This document shows positions 39,328-47,540 of a stretch of DNA of 64,000 bases, piece after piece; the first letter of the stretch is position 1; each line of letters starts with the position of its first letter. Source of the DNA: Streptomyces sp. M92. GTDB taxonomy: Bacteria; Actinomycetota; Actinomycetes; Streptomycetales; Streptomycetaceae. A program made the position numbers and the translations under genes. Under the pieces are notes generated by a model that saw only the letters and a list, made by a program, of their open reading frames with translations, ran no database searches and was not told where the DNA came from. Where the stretch lies: positions 6,951,501-7,015,500 of the forward strand of contig NZ_CP101137.1 in assembly GCF_028473745.1 (NCBI RefSeq), written 5' to 3'.

Positions 39328-42063
39328 CTACGGCATCCGGTCCCCCAGAAGTGCCAGGTTCTCGATGGCGGCGAGGCCGTAGAGCGCGGTGTCGTTGGTG
39401 GCGACCCAGGTCGCCTCGCTGCCGGGCACCAGGGCGGTCGGGCCGCTCACCTTCTCGGTCGTCCAGGGAGCCGACTCCTTGTAGCCGTCGGAGTCGTAGA
39501 ACTTCTGCCAGGCGCGGGCGGCGAGCTTGGCGTCCCCGGTCTGTACGGCGGCGTAGGCGTCGAGGCGCGAGTGGCCCTGGAAGAGGATGAGGCTGCCGAA
39601 GTTGCTGCCGTAGCGGGCCGCCTGTTCGGTCTTGGAGGCGTTGAAGTAGCGGCAGTAGTCGTAGTAGGCCTCGTTGAACTCCGGCATGTCGACGAGGTCG
39701 ATGAGTTCGGCGCACAGTTCGTTCAGGCCGAAGACGGCCGACAGGTGGGAGACCTCGACCTTCGGGGTGTCGGCGATCGCGAACCGGCCGGTGTCGAGAT
39801 CGTAGAGGCCGCTGCCCTGGACGAAGCCGTTGGGCTGGGCGGCGATGGTCTCCATCGTGGACAGGACGCGCGCCTTGGCCTTCTCCCACTTGGGGCCCTT
39901 GCGTTCCCACTCGGTCAGCCACGCCGAGACCAGGCCGCTCCAGTCGGTGCCGAAGCCGACCGACAGGGCGTTGCGGTCGGGGGTGTAGGGCTCGGTGCGG
40001 ATCTTGCGGAGCGGGTCGAGGGCGAGGAACGTCTCGTCGGAGTCGACGTTGGCGTGCATGAGGTCGCCGACGCGTTCGTCGGCGGTGAGGAAGTAGTAGA
40101 AGCGCCGGTAGGTGGTGTTGGCGATCCGCTGCTGCTTGGCGCTGTCGGCGTAGTGCTGGACGCCGTGGCGGGTGCCGAGGCCGGCCCATTCGCCGAGGTG
40201 GTAGACGTCGACCTCGCCGGTGTGCCGGGTCATGGCCTCGGCGAAGCGGAAGATGTCGGCGCGGCCGGAGCGCAGGTAGGCGTACCAGAGCCAGAGGTCC
40301 GGGGAGAGTTCGGAGTTGTCCCAGGCGTAGCCGCCGATGTCGTAGCGCCACTGGTGCCGGGCGGCGTCGTAGGTGTGCATGATGTCGCCGTAGTCCCAGA
40401 AGCCGTACCAGCGGCGCTGCTCCACCTGGTCCTTGTAGTAGGTGAAGAGGAAGTCGAGGTGGTCCTCGATCTTCGCCTTGGCGGGGGTGGAGCGGTCGGG
40501 CTTCGAGTAGAGGCCGGGGCCGAAGACGCCGGCCTTGATGAGCTGCTCGGGCGGGGCGGCCAGCTGCGGCAGGACGCGTACGGCCTCGACCTGTTCGGCG
40601 AGCTGCTCGGCGCTCGGAGTGGCGGCGTTGGCCCAGAAGAGCAGCTCGGAGGTGCGGGCGATGCCGTAGGGGGTGCCGAAGCCGGGTTCGTAGTCCTCGT
40701 AGGTGATGTTGAGGCCTTCCAGCTGTTCCTCGTACGTGTCCTGGCCCAGGCCGTCGTGGTAGAAGCGCAGGTCCATGGGCTGGGCCTCGGGCGACCAGAG
40801 CCAGAGGGTGACCTCGGCCTCGTCGGTCTGCGCGTCGCGGATGTCGAGCTGGGCGGGGTACTTCTCCCAGAAGTCGCGCAGGCCGAAGGAGAGGCCGCCG
40901 CTCACACCGCCGACGTAGCCGAAGCCGGAGGCGCGCCGTCCGCCGCCGGCGCCGATCCAGCCGTGGCCCTTCTTGGTGCGCTTGCGCAGGGTGAAGCCGT
41001 CGGCGGAGAGCTGGGAGAGGGTGTAGTCGCCCCACTCCGGGATGTACTGGAGCCGGGTGGTGACGCGTTGGTCCCAGGTGGACGGGTCGGGCAGCTTCTG
41101 CCCCGCGTACTGAGCCGCCTGCACGGCGGCGCCCGGGTCGCGGCGCAGGCCGGTGATGCCCTTGACGGCCTCGCGCAGCAGGCCGGTGCCCTCGCCGCCG
41201 ACGCGGATGTGGCGGTCGTAGGACTCGTCGCGCATCGGGACGGTGAAGCGGACGCCGAGGCCCCGGATGAAGTCGCCGCTCGCCTTCCCGGGCTCCTGCT
41301 TCCCGTCGAAGGTGATGGTGTGCACCATGCGGAAGGAGTCGGCGCCCGCGTAGAAGTACAGGCGGACGGAGAAGGGGAGCCAGCCTCGGTGGCCCTTGCG
41401 GTGTCTGCCGTCGATGCGGACGACGGCGCGGACCGGGCCCTCCTGCTCGACCTTCACCTCGTCGATGGCGCCGTCGAAGCGCTCGTACTTCACCGTGCCC
41501 TGGTCGCCGTCCTCGATCTCGGGCTGGCGCAGGAGGACGAGGCGGCCGTTCTTCGCGATCTCGGTGGTGCCTCTGGTGACCGACTTGATCAGTGTCGATC
41601 CCGACTTGCCGATTCTGGCGGTGATGACGCCGGTCGATATGTCGATGGTGCCGCCCCGCTGATCGACGGCGACCTTCTTGGCGGGGGCCGCCGAGGTGCC
41701 GGCGGTCAGGGTGAGCTCGCCGTTGCCGGAGCCGACGGCGTGGGCGGTCCACTTCAGGGAGCCGTCGGGCCAGTAGGCGAGGGGCCAGGACTGGGTGGGT
41801 ACGGCCTTGCCGTCCGCGTCCGTGACGGCGAAGGTCTGGCCCTCCCGGTAGGTGCCCTTGGGCCAGGGGACGCCGACGGTGGAGCCGGGGGCGGCGCCGA
41901 GGCCGCCGTCCTCCAGCCAGGTCAGGGTGACGGGGCTGTCGTCGGCGGTCTCGGCGGCGGGGGCGGCCTGGGCGTTCTTGGCGCCGAGAGCCCAGCTGAA
42001 CTGGGCGGCGGCTCCGGCGACGGCCGCCGCCTTGAGGAGGGACCTGCGGGGGATGGGGGACAT
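39328..42063 (-). CDS. Tat-exported PcRGLX/YetA-like (PL26-type) protein, candidate exo-rhamnogalacturonan lyase
   Basis: 911 aa, ATG 42061-42063 with GGAAAGG upstream. A twin-arginine signal (MSPIPRRSLLKAAAVAG) ends in AQA about residue 33. The mature protein fits the three-part YetA/PcRGLX layout: N-terminal RIFT-type beta domain, central beta-sandwich (WGDYTLSQLSADGFTLRKRTKKG) and a C-terminal alpha/alpha toroid (ELSPDLWLWYAYLRSGRADIFRFAEAM, HLGEWAGLGTRHGVQHY). Penicillium PcRGLX is an exo-rhamnogalacturonan lyase; activity here is inferred. Neighbours are a YesL-like protein and a CUT1 sugar importer, matching Bacillus lpl/yet and yes loci. Confidence 0.8.
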   Translation of the reverse strand: MSPIPRRSLLKAAAVAGAAAQFSWALGAKNAQAAPAAETADDSPVTLTWLEDGGLGAAPGSTVGVPWPKGTYREGQTFAVTDADGKAVPTQSWPLAYWPDGSLKWTAHAVGSGNGELTLTAGTSAAPAKKVAVDQRGGTIDISTGVITARIGKSGSTLIKSVTRGTTEIAKNGRLVLLRQPEIEDGDQGTVKYERFDGAIDEVKVEQEGPVRAVVRIDGRHRKGHRGWLPFSVRLYFYAGADSFRMVHTITFDGKQEPGKASGDFIRGLGVRFTVPMRDESYDRHIRVGGEGTGLLREAVKGITGLRRDPGAAVQAAQYAGQKLPDPSTWDQRVTTRLQYIPEWGDYTLSQLSADGFTLRKRTKKGHGWIGAGGGRRASGFGYVGGVSGGLSFGLRDFWEKYPAQLDIRDAQTDEAEVTLWLWSPEAQPMDLRFYHDGLGQDTYEEQLEGLNITYEDYEPGFGTPYGIARTSELLFWANAATPSAEQLAEQVEAVRVLPQLAAPPEQLIKAGVFGPGLYSKPDRSTPAKAKIEDHLDFLFTYYKDQVEQRRWYGFWDYGDIMHTYDAARHQWRYDIGGYAWDNSELSPDLWLWYAYLRSGRADIFRFAEAMTRHTGEVDVYHLGEWAGLGTRHGVQHYADSAKQQRIANTTYRRFYYFLTADERVGDLMHANVDSDETFLALDPLRKIRTEPYTPDRNALSVGFGTDWSGLVSAWLTEWERKGPKWEKAKARVLSTMETIAAQPNGFVQGSGLYDLDTGRFAIADTPKVEVSHLSAVFGLNELCAELIDLVDMPEFNEAYYDYCRYFNASKTEQAARYGSNFGSLILFQGHSRLDAYAAVQTGDAKLAARAWQKFYDSDGYKESAPWTTEKVSGPTALVPGSEATWVATNDTALYGLAAIENLALLGDRMP

Positions 42064-42170
42064 GGCCTTTCCTTTCCGTTCCGTGCGGATGCGGAGGGGT
42101 GGTCAAGATGTCAAGGGCATGACAGGCGGAGGCGCGGCGCCGGGGCGCCGGCCTTCGGGAGGCAGGGCCG

Positions 42171-42782
42171 TCAGCGGCGCCGGTAACGCTCCTCCACGGC
42201 GACGGCGGCCGCGGCGACGGCGCCCAGGACGGCGACCGCCAGCGGCGCGCTGAACCAGGCGGAGCAGACCACCACGGCCAGCCCGCCGACGATCAGGAAG
42301 GAACCGGCCGGGTCGAGCACGGTGCGCCGGCCGGCCCGCGCGAGCAGCGCACGCCAGGAGGCCCCGGGATGCCAGGTCGCCGCCGCGCGCAGCCCGGCCA
42401 CGGTGGCGGCGATCAGGGCGAGCACCCCGACGGCGCCCACGAACGGACCGCCCGGCAGCCCGCTGCGTACGGCCTGGACGTCCACCCACACGGCGGCCAG
42501 GGCGGCCCACCCGGCGACTCCGACGAGCCACCCGCGGCGCGCCGCCGACCGGAAGTCGGCGGTGAACTCCCGCCAGCCACCGCGCTCATGGGCGAGCCGG
42601 CGCCCGAGGTGCCGCGCCCCCGCCGCGAACGCGGCCGGGTAGGTGACCAGCGGCAGCGAGGCCACGGCGATCCACACGCCGGTGAGCAGGCACTCGGCGA
42701 ACAGCGCGAACCCCTCGCCGAACCGCGACTCGCGCCGCTCCCCCGCCCGCTCCGCACGGGCCTTCGCACGCACCTCGGTCAT
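42171..42782 (-). CDS. YesL-like DUF624 membrane protein
   Basis: 203 aa with about five hydrophobic helices (CLLTGVWIAVASLPLVTYPAAFAAGARHL near the start is the DUF624 hallmark). YesL proteins accompany sugar ABC permeases in Firmicutes and actinobacteria, and their role is unknown. It starts 12 bp after the permease stop, so it is part of the operon. Acidic/basic polar N-terminus and a basic VEERYRRR C-terminus. Confidence 0.85.
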   Translation of the reverse strand: MTEVRAKARAERAGERRESRFGEGFALFAECLLTGVWIAVASLPLVTYPAAFAAGARHLGRRLAHERGGWREFTADFRSAARRGWLVGVAGWAALAAVWVDVQAVRSGLPGGPFVGAVGVLALIAATVAGLRAAATWHPGASWRALLARAGRRTVLDPAGSFLIVGGLAVVVCSAWFSAPLAVAVLGAVAAAAVAVEERYRRR

Positions 42783-42794
42783 GATCGGTTCACC

Positions 42795-43685
42795 TCAGCC
42801 CTTCAGGCCGGACGTGGCCATGCCGTCGATCAGATAGCGCTGGAAGGCCAGGAAGAAGGCGAGGACGGGCAGCAGGGCGACGAGCGACATGGCGATCATG
42901 CCGCCGTAGTTCGCCAGCCCTTCCTGGTCCACGAACATCTTCAGGCCGAGGGAGACGGTGTACTTGCCGGGCTCGTTGAGGTAGATCAGCGGGCCCATGA
43001 AGTCGTTCCACGAGTTGATGAAGGTGAAGATCGCGCTGGTGATCAGGGCCGGGCGGCACAGCGGCAGCACGATCGACCAGTAGATGCGGAAGTGTCCGCA
43101 GCCGTCCAGGCGCGCCGCCTCGTCCAGCTCCTTGGGGAGGTTCCGCATGAACTGCACCATCAGAAAGACGAAGAACGCCTCCGTGGCCAGGTACTTCCCC
43201 AGCAGCAGCGGGGTGTACGTGTTGATCATGTCCATGTTGCGGAAGAGCACGTACTGCGGGATGAGCAGAACGTGGTACGGCAGCAGGAGCGTGCCGATCA
43301 TCAGTGTGAAGAGCAGGTTGCGGCCGGCGAACCGGATCTTCGCGAAGGCGTACGCGGTCAGCGAGCAGGACGCCACGATCCCGATCACCGAACCCACCGC
43401 GAGGACGAGCGAGTTGACGAAGAAGGTGGAGATCGAGATGTCGGCGATGCCGTCGGCGAGACCCGTGTAGTTCGAGATGATCGGGTCGGCCGGGAACAGG
43501 TCCAGGCTGCCGACGATGTCCCCGCTCTCCTTGAGGGAGCCGCCGATGACCCAGAGCACCGGGTAGAGGATCACCGCCAGGATCGCCAGCGACCCGATGT
43601 GCCAGGCGAGCGAGCCCGGCAGCCCGCGCCGCAGGGCGCCCTTCGCGGTCGGGGCCGGCGTGACGTCGGTGGCCTGTGCGCTCAT
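42795..43685 (-). CDS. carbohydrate ABC transporter permease (MalG type)
   Basis: 296 aa, ATG 43683-43685 overlapping the upstream permease stop (ATGA). Six transmembrane helices and the EAA loop (DEAARLDGCGHFRIYWSIVLPL) that docks the ATPase. The N-terminal ILYPVLWVIGGSLK and terminal MATSGLKG are typical of CUT1 MalG-like subunits. No ATPase gene is nearby; Streptomyces CUT1 importers usually share the MsiK ATPase, which is encoded elsewhere. Confidence 0.95.
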   Translation of the reverse strand: MSAQATDVTPAPTAKGALRRGLPGSLAWHIGSLAILAVILYPVLWVIGGSLKESGDIVGSLDLFPADPIISNYTGLADGIADISISTFFVNSLVLAVGSVIGIVASCSLTAYAFAKIRFAGRNLLFTLMIGTLLLPYHVLLIPQYVLFRNMDMINTYTPLLLGKYLATEAFFVFLMVQFMRNLPKELDEAARLDGCGHFRIYWSIVLPLCRPALITSAIFTFINSWNDFMGPLIYLNEPGKYTVSLGLKMFVDQEGLANYGGMIAMSLVALLPVLAFFLAFQRYLIDGMATSGLKG

Positions 43686-44683
43686 CGGCCGCCCTCCTCG
43701 TAGTGCACCCAGCGCTTCTGCGACCAGAACAGCACCGCGGTGACCAGGGCGACCGCGACCAGCAGCATCCACGCCATGGCGGAGGCCAGGCCCATGCGGC
43801 TGTTCTCGAAGCCCTGGATGTACAGGTAACAGGTGTAGACCATGGTCCCGTCGGCCGGTCCGCAGGAACTGCCGCCCGCGCCGCCGCCGACGATGTAGGC
43901 GGAGCTGAAGATCTGGAAGGAGTGGATGGTCTCCAGCAGGACGTTGAAGAAGAGGACCGGGGAGATCATCGGCAGCGTGATGTTCCAGAACTGCCGCAGC
44001 TTGCTCGCGCCGTCCACGTCGGCGGCCTCGTACAGCTCGCGCGGCACCTGCTTGAGGCCGGCCAGGAAGATGACCATCGGGGCGCCGAACTGCCAGACGG
44101 TGAGCGCCACCAGGCTGTAGATGATCAGGTCCGGGTCGCCGGTCCAGCCGCCGGCGTCGATCCCGAAGAGCTGCTGCGTCCGGTCGACGACCGCGTCGTC
44201 CGAGAAGATCGCCTTCCACACGATGGCGACGGACACGCTCGCGCCGATCAGCGACGGGGCGTAGAAGGCGGCCCGGTAGAAGGCCTGCCCGCGCCGCTTC
44301 TGGGCCAGCAGCAGGGCCACGCCGAGCGCGGCGATCAGCTTGATCGGCGTGCCGACGACCACGTACCAGAGCGTGACCTGGACCGAGTGGCGCCAGCGCG
44401 GGTCGCCGAACATCTCGGAGAAGTTGTCCAGGCCGATCCACCGGGGCGCGTCGAACAGGTTGTAGTCGGTGAACGCGAAGTAGAGCGAGGCGGCCATCGG
44501 TCCGGCCGTCAGCAGCAGGAAGCCGGCGATCCAGGGGGACATGAAGAGGTAGCCGGCGAGGTTCTCCCGGCGGCGCCGCCGCTTGTGTTCGGCGGGGCGC
44601 GGGGACTTCGCCGGACCGTGTCGCGGCTGGGACTCCTCGAGCGGGTCCTCCACGGCGGGGGCGTGTGTCACGGCGCTTCCCAT
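43682..44683 (-). CDS. carbohydrate ABC transporter permease (MalF type)
   Basis: 333 aa, ATG 44681-44683, sharing one base with the lipoprotein stop (TGATG). A basic cytoplasmic N-terminus (EHKRRRRREN), then six transmembrane helices and the EAA loop EAADVDGASKLRQFWNITLPMI. Between helices near 250-270 a glycine-rich, cysteine-containing loop (YIVGGGAGGSSCGPADGTMVYTC region) is unusual and could hold a disulfide outside the membrane. Pairs with the MalG-type subunit. Confidence 0.95.
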   Translation of the reverse strand: MGSAVTHAPAVEDPLEESQPRHGPAKSPRPAEHKRRRRRENLAGYLFMSPWIAGFLLLTAGPMAASLYFAFTDYNLFDAPRWIGLDNFSEMFGDPRWRHSVQVTLWYVVVGTPIKLIAALGVALLLAQKRRGQAFYRAAFYAPSLIGASVSVAIVWKAIFSDDAVVDRTQQLFGIDAGGWTGDPDLIIYSLVALTVWQFGAPMVIFLAGLKQVPRELYEAADVDGASKLRQFWNITLPMISPVLFFNVLLETIHSFQIFSSAYIVGGGAGGSSCGPADGTMVYTCYLYIQGFENSRMGLASAMAWMLLVAVALVTAVLFWSQKRWVHYEEGGR

Positions 44684-45972
44684 CAGCCGGCGAGAGCCGT
44701 CTTCGACTCGGAGAAGAACTGCTTGACCGCGTCCTCGACCGAGCGCTCGCCGAGTGCCATCTCCTCGGCGATGCGCAGGAAGGCGGCCTCGCAGATGTCG
44801 GCGCCGTTGGGGTGCGGGGTGATGGTCTCCAGGACGCCCGCGTCGACGAGGGACTGCTCGTAGGCGGCGATCGCCTTGTTGACCGGGTCGGTGGGCCGAT
44901 ACGCGTCGTACTGGGCCTGCGTCGCCGGCACCCCGCGGTCGTAGCCCATGATCTTGGCGACCTCGGGGTCGTGGACCATGAAGTCGATGAACTGGGCGAC
45001 TTCCTTCGGGTGCTCGGTGCGCCGGTAGCCGCTGAGCATCAGCGAGCCGAGGTACTGGCCGGTGCGCTTGCCGTCGGTGGTGGGGATCGGCGCGAGGCCG
45101 TACTCGCTCTTGCCCTCGGAGGTGTAGCGGACGGTGAAGTTGTCCCAGGTGAACTCGCTGCCGGCGAGTTCGGCGGAGAGCGCCGACTTGGGCTTGATCT
45201 GGGCGACCTTCTTCGGGTCGGCGAACAGGCCGGATTTCACGCCCTTCTCCGCCTTCGTCCACCAGGCGGTCAGGTCGGCCTCGGTGAAGCCGAGTCCGTC
45301 CTCGGTGAAGAACGCCTTGCCGTTCTGACGCAGATACAGGTCGTAGAGGTACATGACGCCGTACATGCCGCTGTCGCCGGCCCGGCCGGTCCGGTCCCGG
45401 ACGCTCGCCATCGCCTTGTCGAAGTCGTCCCACGTCCAGCCCTGTTCGGGCTTGGCGCCGGCCCGGGTGTAGACGGGCTTGTCGATGACGAGCGCCATCG
45501 AGTTCGAACCGACGGGCACGCCGAGGAGCTTGCCGTCGATCTCGCCGAACGTCTCCAGGCCCGCCCGGAAGCCGTCCATGGTGAGATTGCCCGCCTCGAC
45601 CTGTTCGCTCAGGTCGAGCAGTACATTCTTGGCATCGTATTTCCGGAGAAATCCGATGGCATTCTGGAAGACGTCCGGCGGATTCCCCCCTGAGGCCTGC
45701 GTGTTGAACTTCTTCCAGAAGTCGGTGTACGGCTGGAAGTCGGTCTTCACCTTGATCTTCGGGTACTTCTTCTCGAAGAGCGCGATGGTCTTGTTGATGC
45801 GTTCCGCCCGGTCCTCGGCACCCCACCAGGAGTAACGAATCGTCACCGTCCCGTCCCCGGATCCGCTGCCGCCGCCGCACGCGGTGGCCGTCGCCCCCAG
45901 CCCCGCGACGGCCAGCGAGGCCCCCGCCGCCTTGAGGATCGTCCGCCTCTCCACATTCCCGCCCTGCTGCAT
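44683..45972 (-). CDS. extracellular sugar-binding lipoprotein of the ABC importer
   Basis: 429 aa from ATG 45970-45972 with GGAGG 5 nt upstream. The signal peptide carries a twin arginine (NVERRTILKAAG) and a lipobox ending ATAC at Cys32, so it is probably a Tat-exported lipoprotein. Mature part is a cluster-B substrate-binding protein: IRYSWWGAEDRAERINKTIALFEKKYP, then PPDVFQNA, and a C-terminal MALGERSVEDAVKQFFSESK helix. Ligand unknown; rhamnogalacturonan oligosaccharides are suggested by the YetA-like gene. First gene of the operon. Confidence 0.95.
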   Translation of the reverse strand: MQQGGNVERRTILKAAGASLAVAGLGATATACGGGSGSGDGTVTIRYSWWGAEDRAERINKTIALFEKKYPKIKVKTDFQPYTDFWKKFNTQASGGNPPDVFQNAIGFLRKYDAKNVLLDLSEQVEAGNLTMDGFRAGLETFGEIDGKLLGVPVGSNSMALVIDKPVYTRAGAKPEQGWTWDDFDKAMASVRDRTGRAGDSGMYGVMYLYDLYLRQNGKAFFTEDGLGFTEADLTAWWTKAEKGVKSGLFADPKKVAQIKPKSALSAELAGSEFTWDNFTVRYTSEGKSEYGLAPIPTTDGKRTGQYLGSLMLSGYRRTEHPKEVAQFIDFMVHDPEVAKIMGYDRGVPATQAQYDAYRPTDPVNKAIAAYEQSLVDAGVLETITPHPNGADICEAAFLRIAEEMALGERSVEDAVKQFFSESKTALAG

Positions 45973-46004
45973 ACGAGCCTCCCCGCGACGTCGCGTCCGC
46001 CTCA

Positions 46005-46027
46005 TGAATCGTTTCAAGTAAGCGCTT
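46005..46027 (-). promoter_or_regulatory. tandem LacI-type operator-like palindromes upstream of the sugar operon
   Basis: TGAATCGTTTCA (46005-46016) is a CG-centred palindrome with two mismatches and AAGCGCTT (46020-46027) is perfect. Both match the style of LacI/GalR-family operators (TGAAANCG...). They lie 33-55 bp upstream of the lipoprotein ATG, where repression would act. No LacI gene is in the window. A weak TTGTGC -35-like element lies just outside. Confidence 0.55.
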
Positions 46028-46086
46028 GCTGGCACAAGGTACGGAGGGCCCCGGGGCGCGTCAATGATTCGGACAGGAATTGACGG

Positions 46087-46213
46087 GCGCCGCCTCTCGG
46101 CGACGGGACCGCCCCCTGAACGGCCACCCGCCGACAGCCGGGAAGAACTCCCTGGTCGACGCCGCGCGACCGAGGAGCCGAACGCGGGCGGACCCGTCGC
46201 CGAGAGGCGGCGC
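46087..46213. repeat. 21-bp perfect inverted repeat with 85-nt spacer
   Basis: Arm 46087-46107 (begins GCGCCGCCTCTCGG, ends CGACGGG) is the exact reverse complement of 46193-46213. TGAC (46081-46084) and GTCA (46219-46222) extend the symmetry after a gap. No coding sequence is evident between. It is either a large RNA stem or a small terminal-inverted-repeat element. Confidence 0.85.
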
Positions 46214-46281
46214 GGCAGGTCACGGTTGGATGACGGCGGACGGAAGCGGAATGCCCGGGCGCCCGGACGGCCCACACACGA

Positions 46282-46317
46282 AGGCGGCCCGGCTCACGAT
46301 CGTGAGCCGGGCCGCCT
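46282..46317 (-). terminator. terminator of tRNA-Val (copy 2), 36-bp perfect palindrome
   Basis: AGGCGGCCCGGCTCACGA and its exact complement, with no loop spacing, end 10 bp before the tRNA 3' end (minus strand). It serves the tRNA transcript. Confidence 0.8.
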
Positions 46318-46327
46318 GATGATCCGG

Positions 46328-46399
46328 TGGGCGATACTGGGTTCGAACCAGTGACCTCTTCGGTGTGAACGAAGCGCTCTCCCACTGAGCTAATCGCCC
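46328..46399 (-). tRNA. tRNA-Val(CAC), copy 2
   Basis: 72 nt, identical over the whole gene to 38730-38801: acceptor GGGCGAT/ATCGCCC, anticodon CAC, T-loop GGTTCGAACC, no CCA. A TAATGT -10 box lies about 15 bp upstream on the minus strand. Flanking sequences differ from those of copy 1 apart from a few bases. Confidence 0.97.
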
Positions 46400-46479
46400 G
46401 GACGCAGGAAGAACATTACCCCATGTCAGGGGGTGCCCGTGACCAGCGGGGGGCCGGGTCGCCGCACCGCCGCCGCGGA

Positions 46480-46935
46480 TCACTGGTCCTCGATGTTCCA
46501 GGGCAACTGGAGGCCGAACTTCCACAGGTAGATCCCCGCCACCGCGGCCACGATCACCAGGCCGACGGAGGTCAGGATGATGTTCCGGCGCCGCACCTTG
46601 GGGTCGAGGGCCCGTTGGGCCGCCTCGGTGACCTTGCGCTTGGTCCAGCGCAGGACGAGCTGCGCCCAGACGAACTCGGTCGCCCAGATCGCCATGCCGC
46701 CGAAGATCACGACCCAGCCCGGACCGGGCAGCACCAACATGGCGGCGCCGGCCGCGACGACCGCCAGCCCGACGATGAAGACGCCGACCTGCCAGCTCAG
46801 ATGCAGGGCGCGGCGCGCCTTGATGAAGTCCGGAGCACGCGAACCGAGCGCCTGCGCGGGCGCCGCCTCGTCGTCCGTCCCCGTACGGTCTTCCGCCACG
46901 GCAGCCTCGCCGGGCTTGTTACTCCCCGTGTTCAT
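46480..46935 (-). CDS. PGPGW-motif membrane protein (TIGR02611-like)
   Basis: 151 aa from ATG 46933-46935. No Shine-Dalgarno is visible, but TAGTGT ends 8 nt before the ATG, so the message may be leaderless. Two or three transmembrane helices: VFIVGLAVVAAGAAMLVLPGPGWVVIFGG containing the LPGPGW signature, and a C-terminal ILTSVGLVIVAAVAGIYLW. Actinobacterial family of unknown function. Divergent from ssgB. Confidence 0.88.
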   Translation of the reverse strand: MNTGSNKPGEAAVAEDRTGTDDEAAPAQALGSRAPDFIKARRALHLSWQVGVFIVGLAVVAAGAAMLVLPGPGWVVIFGGMAIWATEFVWAQLVLRWTKRKVTEAAQRALDPKVRRRNIILTSVGLVIVAAVAGIYLWKFGLQLPWNIEDQ

Positions 46936-47041
46936 ACGGCCAAACACTACCGGAGCGAAACCTGTCACCGGAATGGGCGCAGGACCCGAACGACCGCTCG
47001 GCCGGAAGAGTTACCTAAACACACGCAAAACACTCAGAGGG

Positions 47042-47065
47042 GTTTACAACGGCACCGTAGGTGGC
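47042..47065 (+). promoter_or_regulatory. ssgB: candidate stress-sigma promoter of ssgB
   Basis: GTTT (47042-47045), 14 bp, GGTGGC (47060-47065), loosely like the sigma-H/sigma-B consensus GTTT-N13-15-GGGTAT. Sigma-H control of ssgB is published for S. coelicolor; the match here is imperfect in the -10. Confidence 0.35.
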
Positions 47066-47126
47066 ATGTCGATTTCGCCGACGTGCGAATCCCCGAGCGC
47101 ACACTGAGCGAAAGGCCCTGGCGCTT

Positions 47127-47540
47127 ATGAACACCACGGTCAGCTGCGAGCTGCACCTGCGCCTCGTTGTGTCGAGCGAGTCCTCCCTGCCTGTCCCCGC
47201 AGGCCTGCGGTACGACACGGCCGACCCCTACGCCGTGCACGCCACCTTCCACACCGGAGCCGAGGAGACCGTCGAGTGGGTGTTCGCCCGCGACCTCCTC
47301 GCCGAAGGCCTCCACCGCCCCACCGGCACCGGCGACGTCCGCGTCTGGCCGTCCCGGAGTCATGGCCAGGGGGTCGTGTGCATCGCCCTGAGCTCCCCGG
47401 AGGGCGAGGCACTGCTCGAGGCCCCGGCGCGGGCCCTGGAGTCCTTCCTGAAGCGCACAGACGCCGCCGTGCCGCCCGGCACGGAACACCGGCATTTCGA
47501 TCTCGATCAGGAGCTGTCGCACATCCTGGCGGAAAGCTAG
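47127..47540 (+). CDS. ssgB: sporulation septation protein SsgB
   Basis: 137 aa, ATG 47127 (MNTTVSCELHLRLVV). SsgB is a SALP family member that marks septum sites with SsgA and recruits FtsZ during sporulation-specific division. Family segments PVPAGLRYDTADPYAV, EWVFARDLLAEGL and the C-terminal LDQELSHILAES are present. It is small, with no membrane helix. This gene is almost diagnostic for a morphologically complex actinomycete. Monocistronic; followed by terminator-like hairpins. Confidence 0.97.
   Translation: MNTTVSCELHLRLVVSSESSLPVPAGLRYDTADPYAVHATFHTGAEETVEWVFARDLLAEGLHRPTGTGDVRVWPSRSHGQGVVCIALSSPEGEALLEAPARALESFLKRTDAAVPPGTEHRHFDLDQELSHILAES

Larger units (their letters stand above)
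46028..46327. other. non-coding gap with long inverted repeat and palindrome
   Basis: About 300 bp with no credible gene. It holds the 21-bp inverted repeat described at 46087-46213 and the palindrome at 46282-46317; the open frames across it are compositional. Confidence 0.6.

Noticed and set aside
39274-42186. 970-codon plus-strand open frame opposite the 911-aa PL26-like gene
   Set aside because: Mirror of the true gene, Gly/Ala/Val/Glu-rich, without motifs; the minus-strand frame has a Tat signal and domain structure.
46064-46354. Short open frames over the inverted repeat and tRNA-Val
   Set aside because: They read through a tRNA and palindromes and have no ribosome-binding site.
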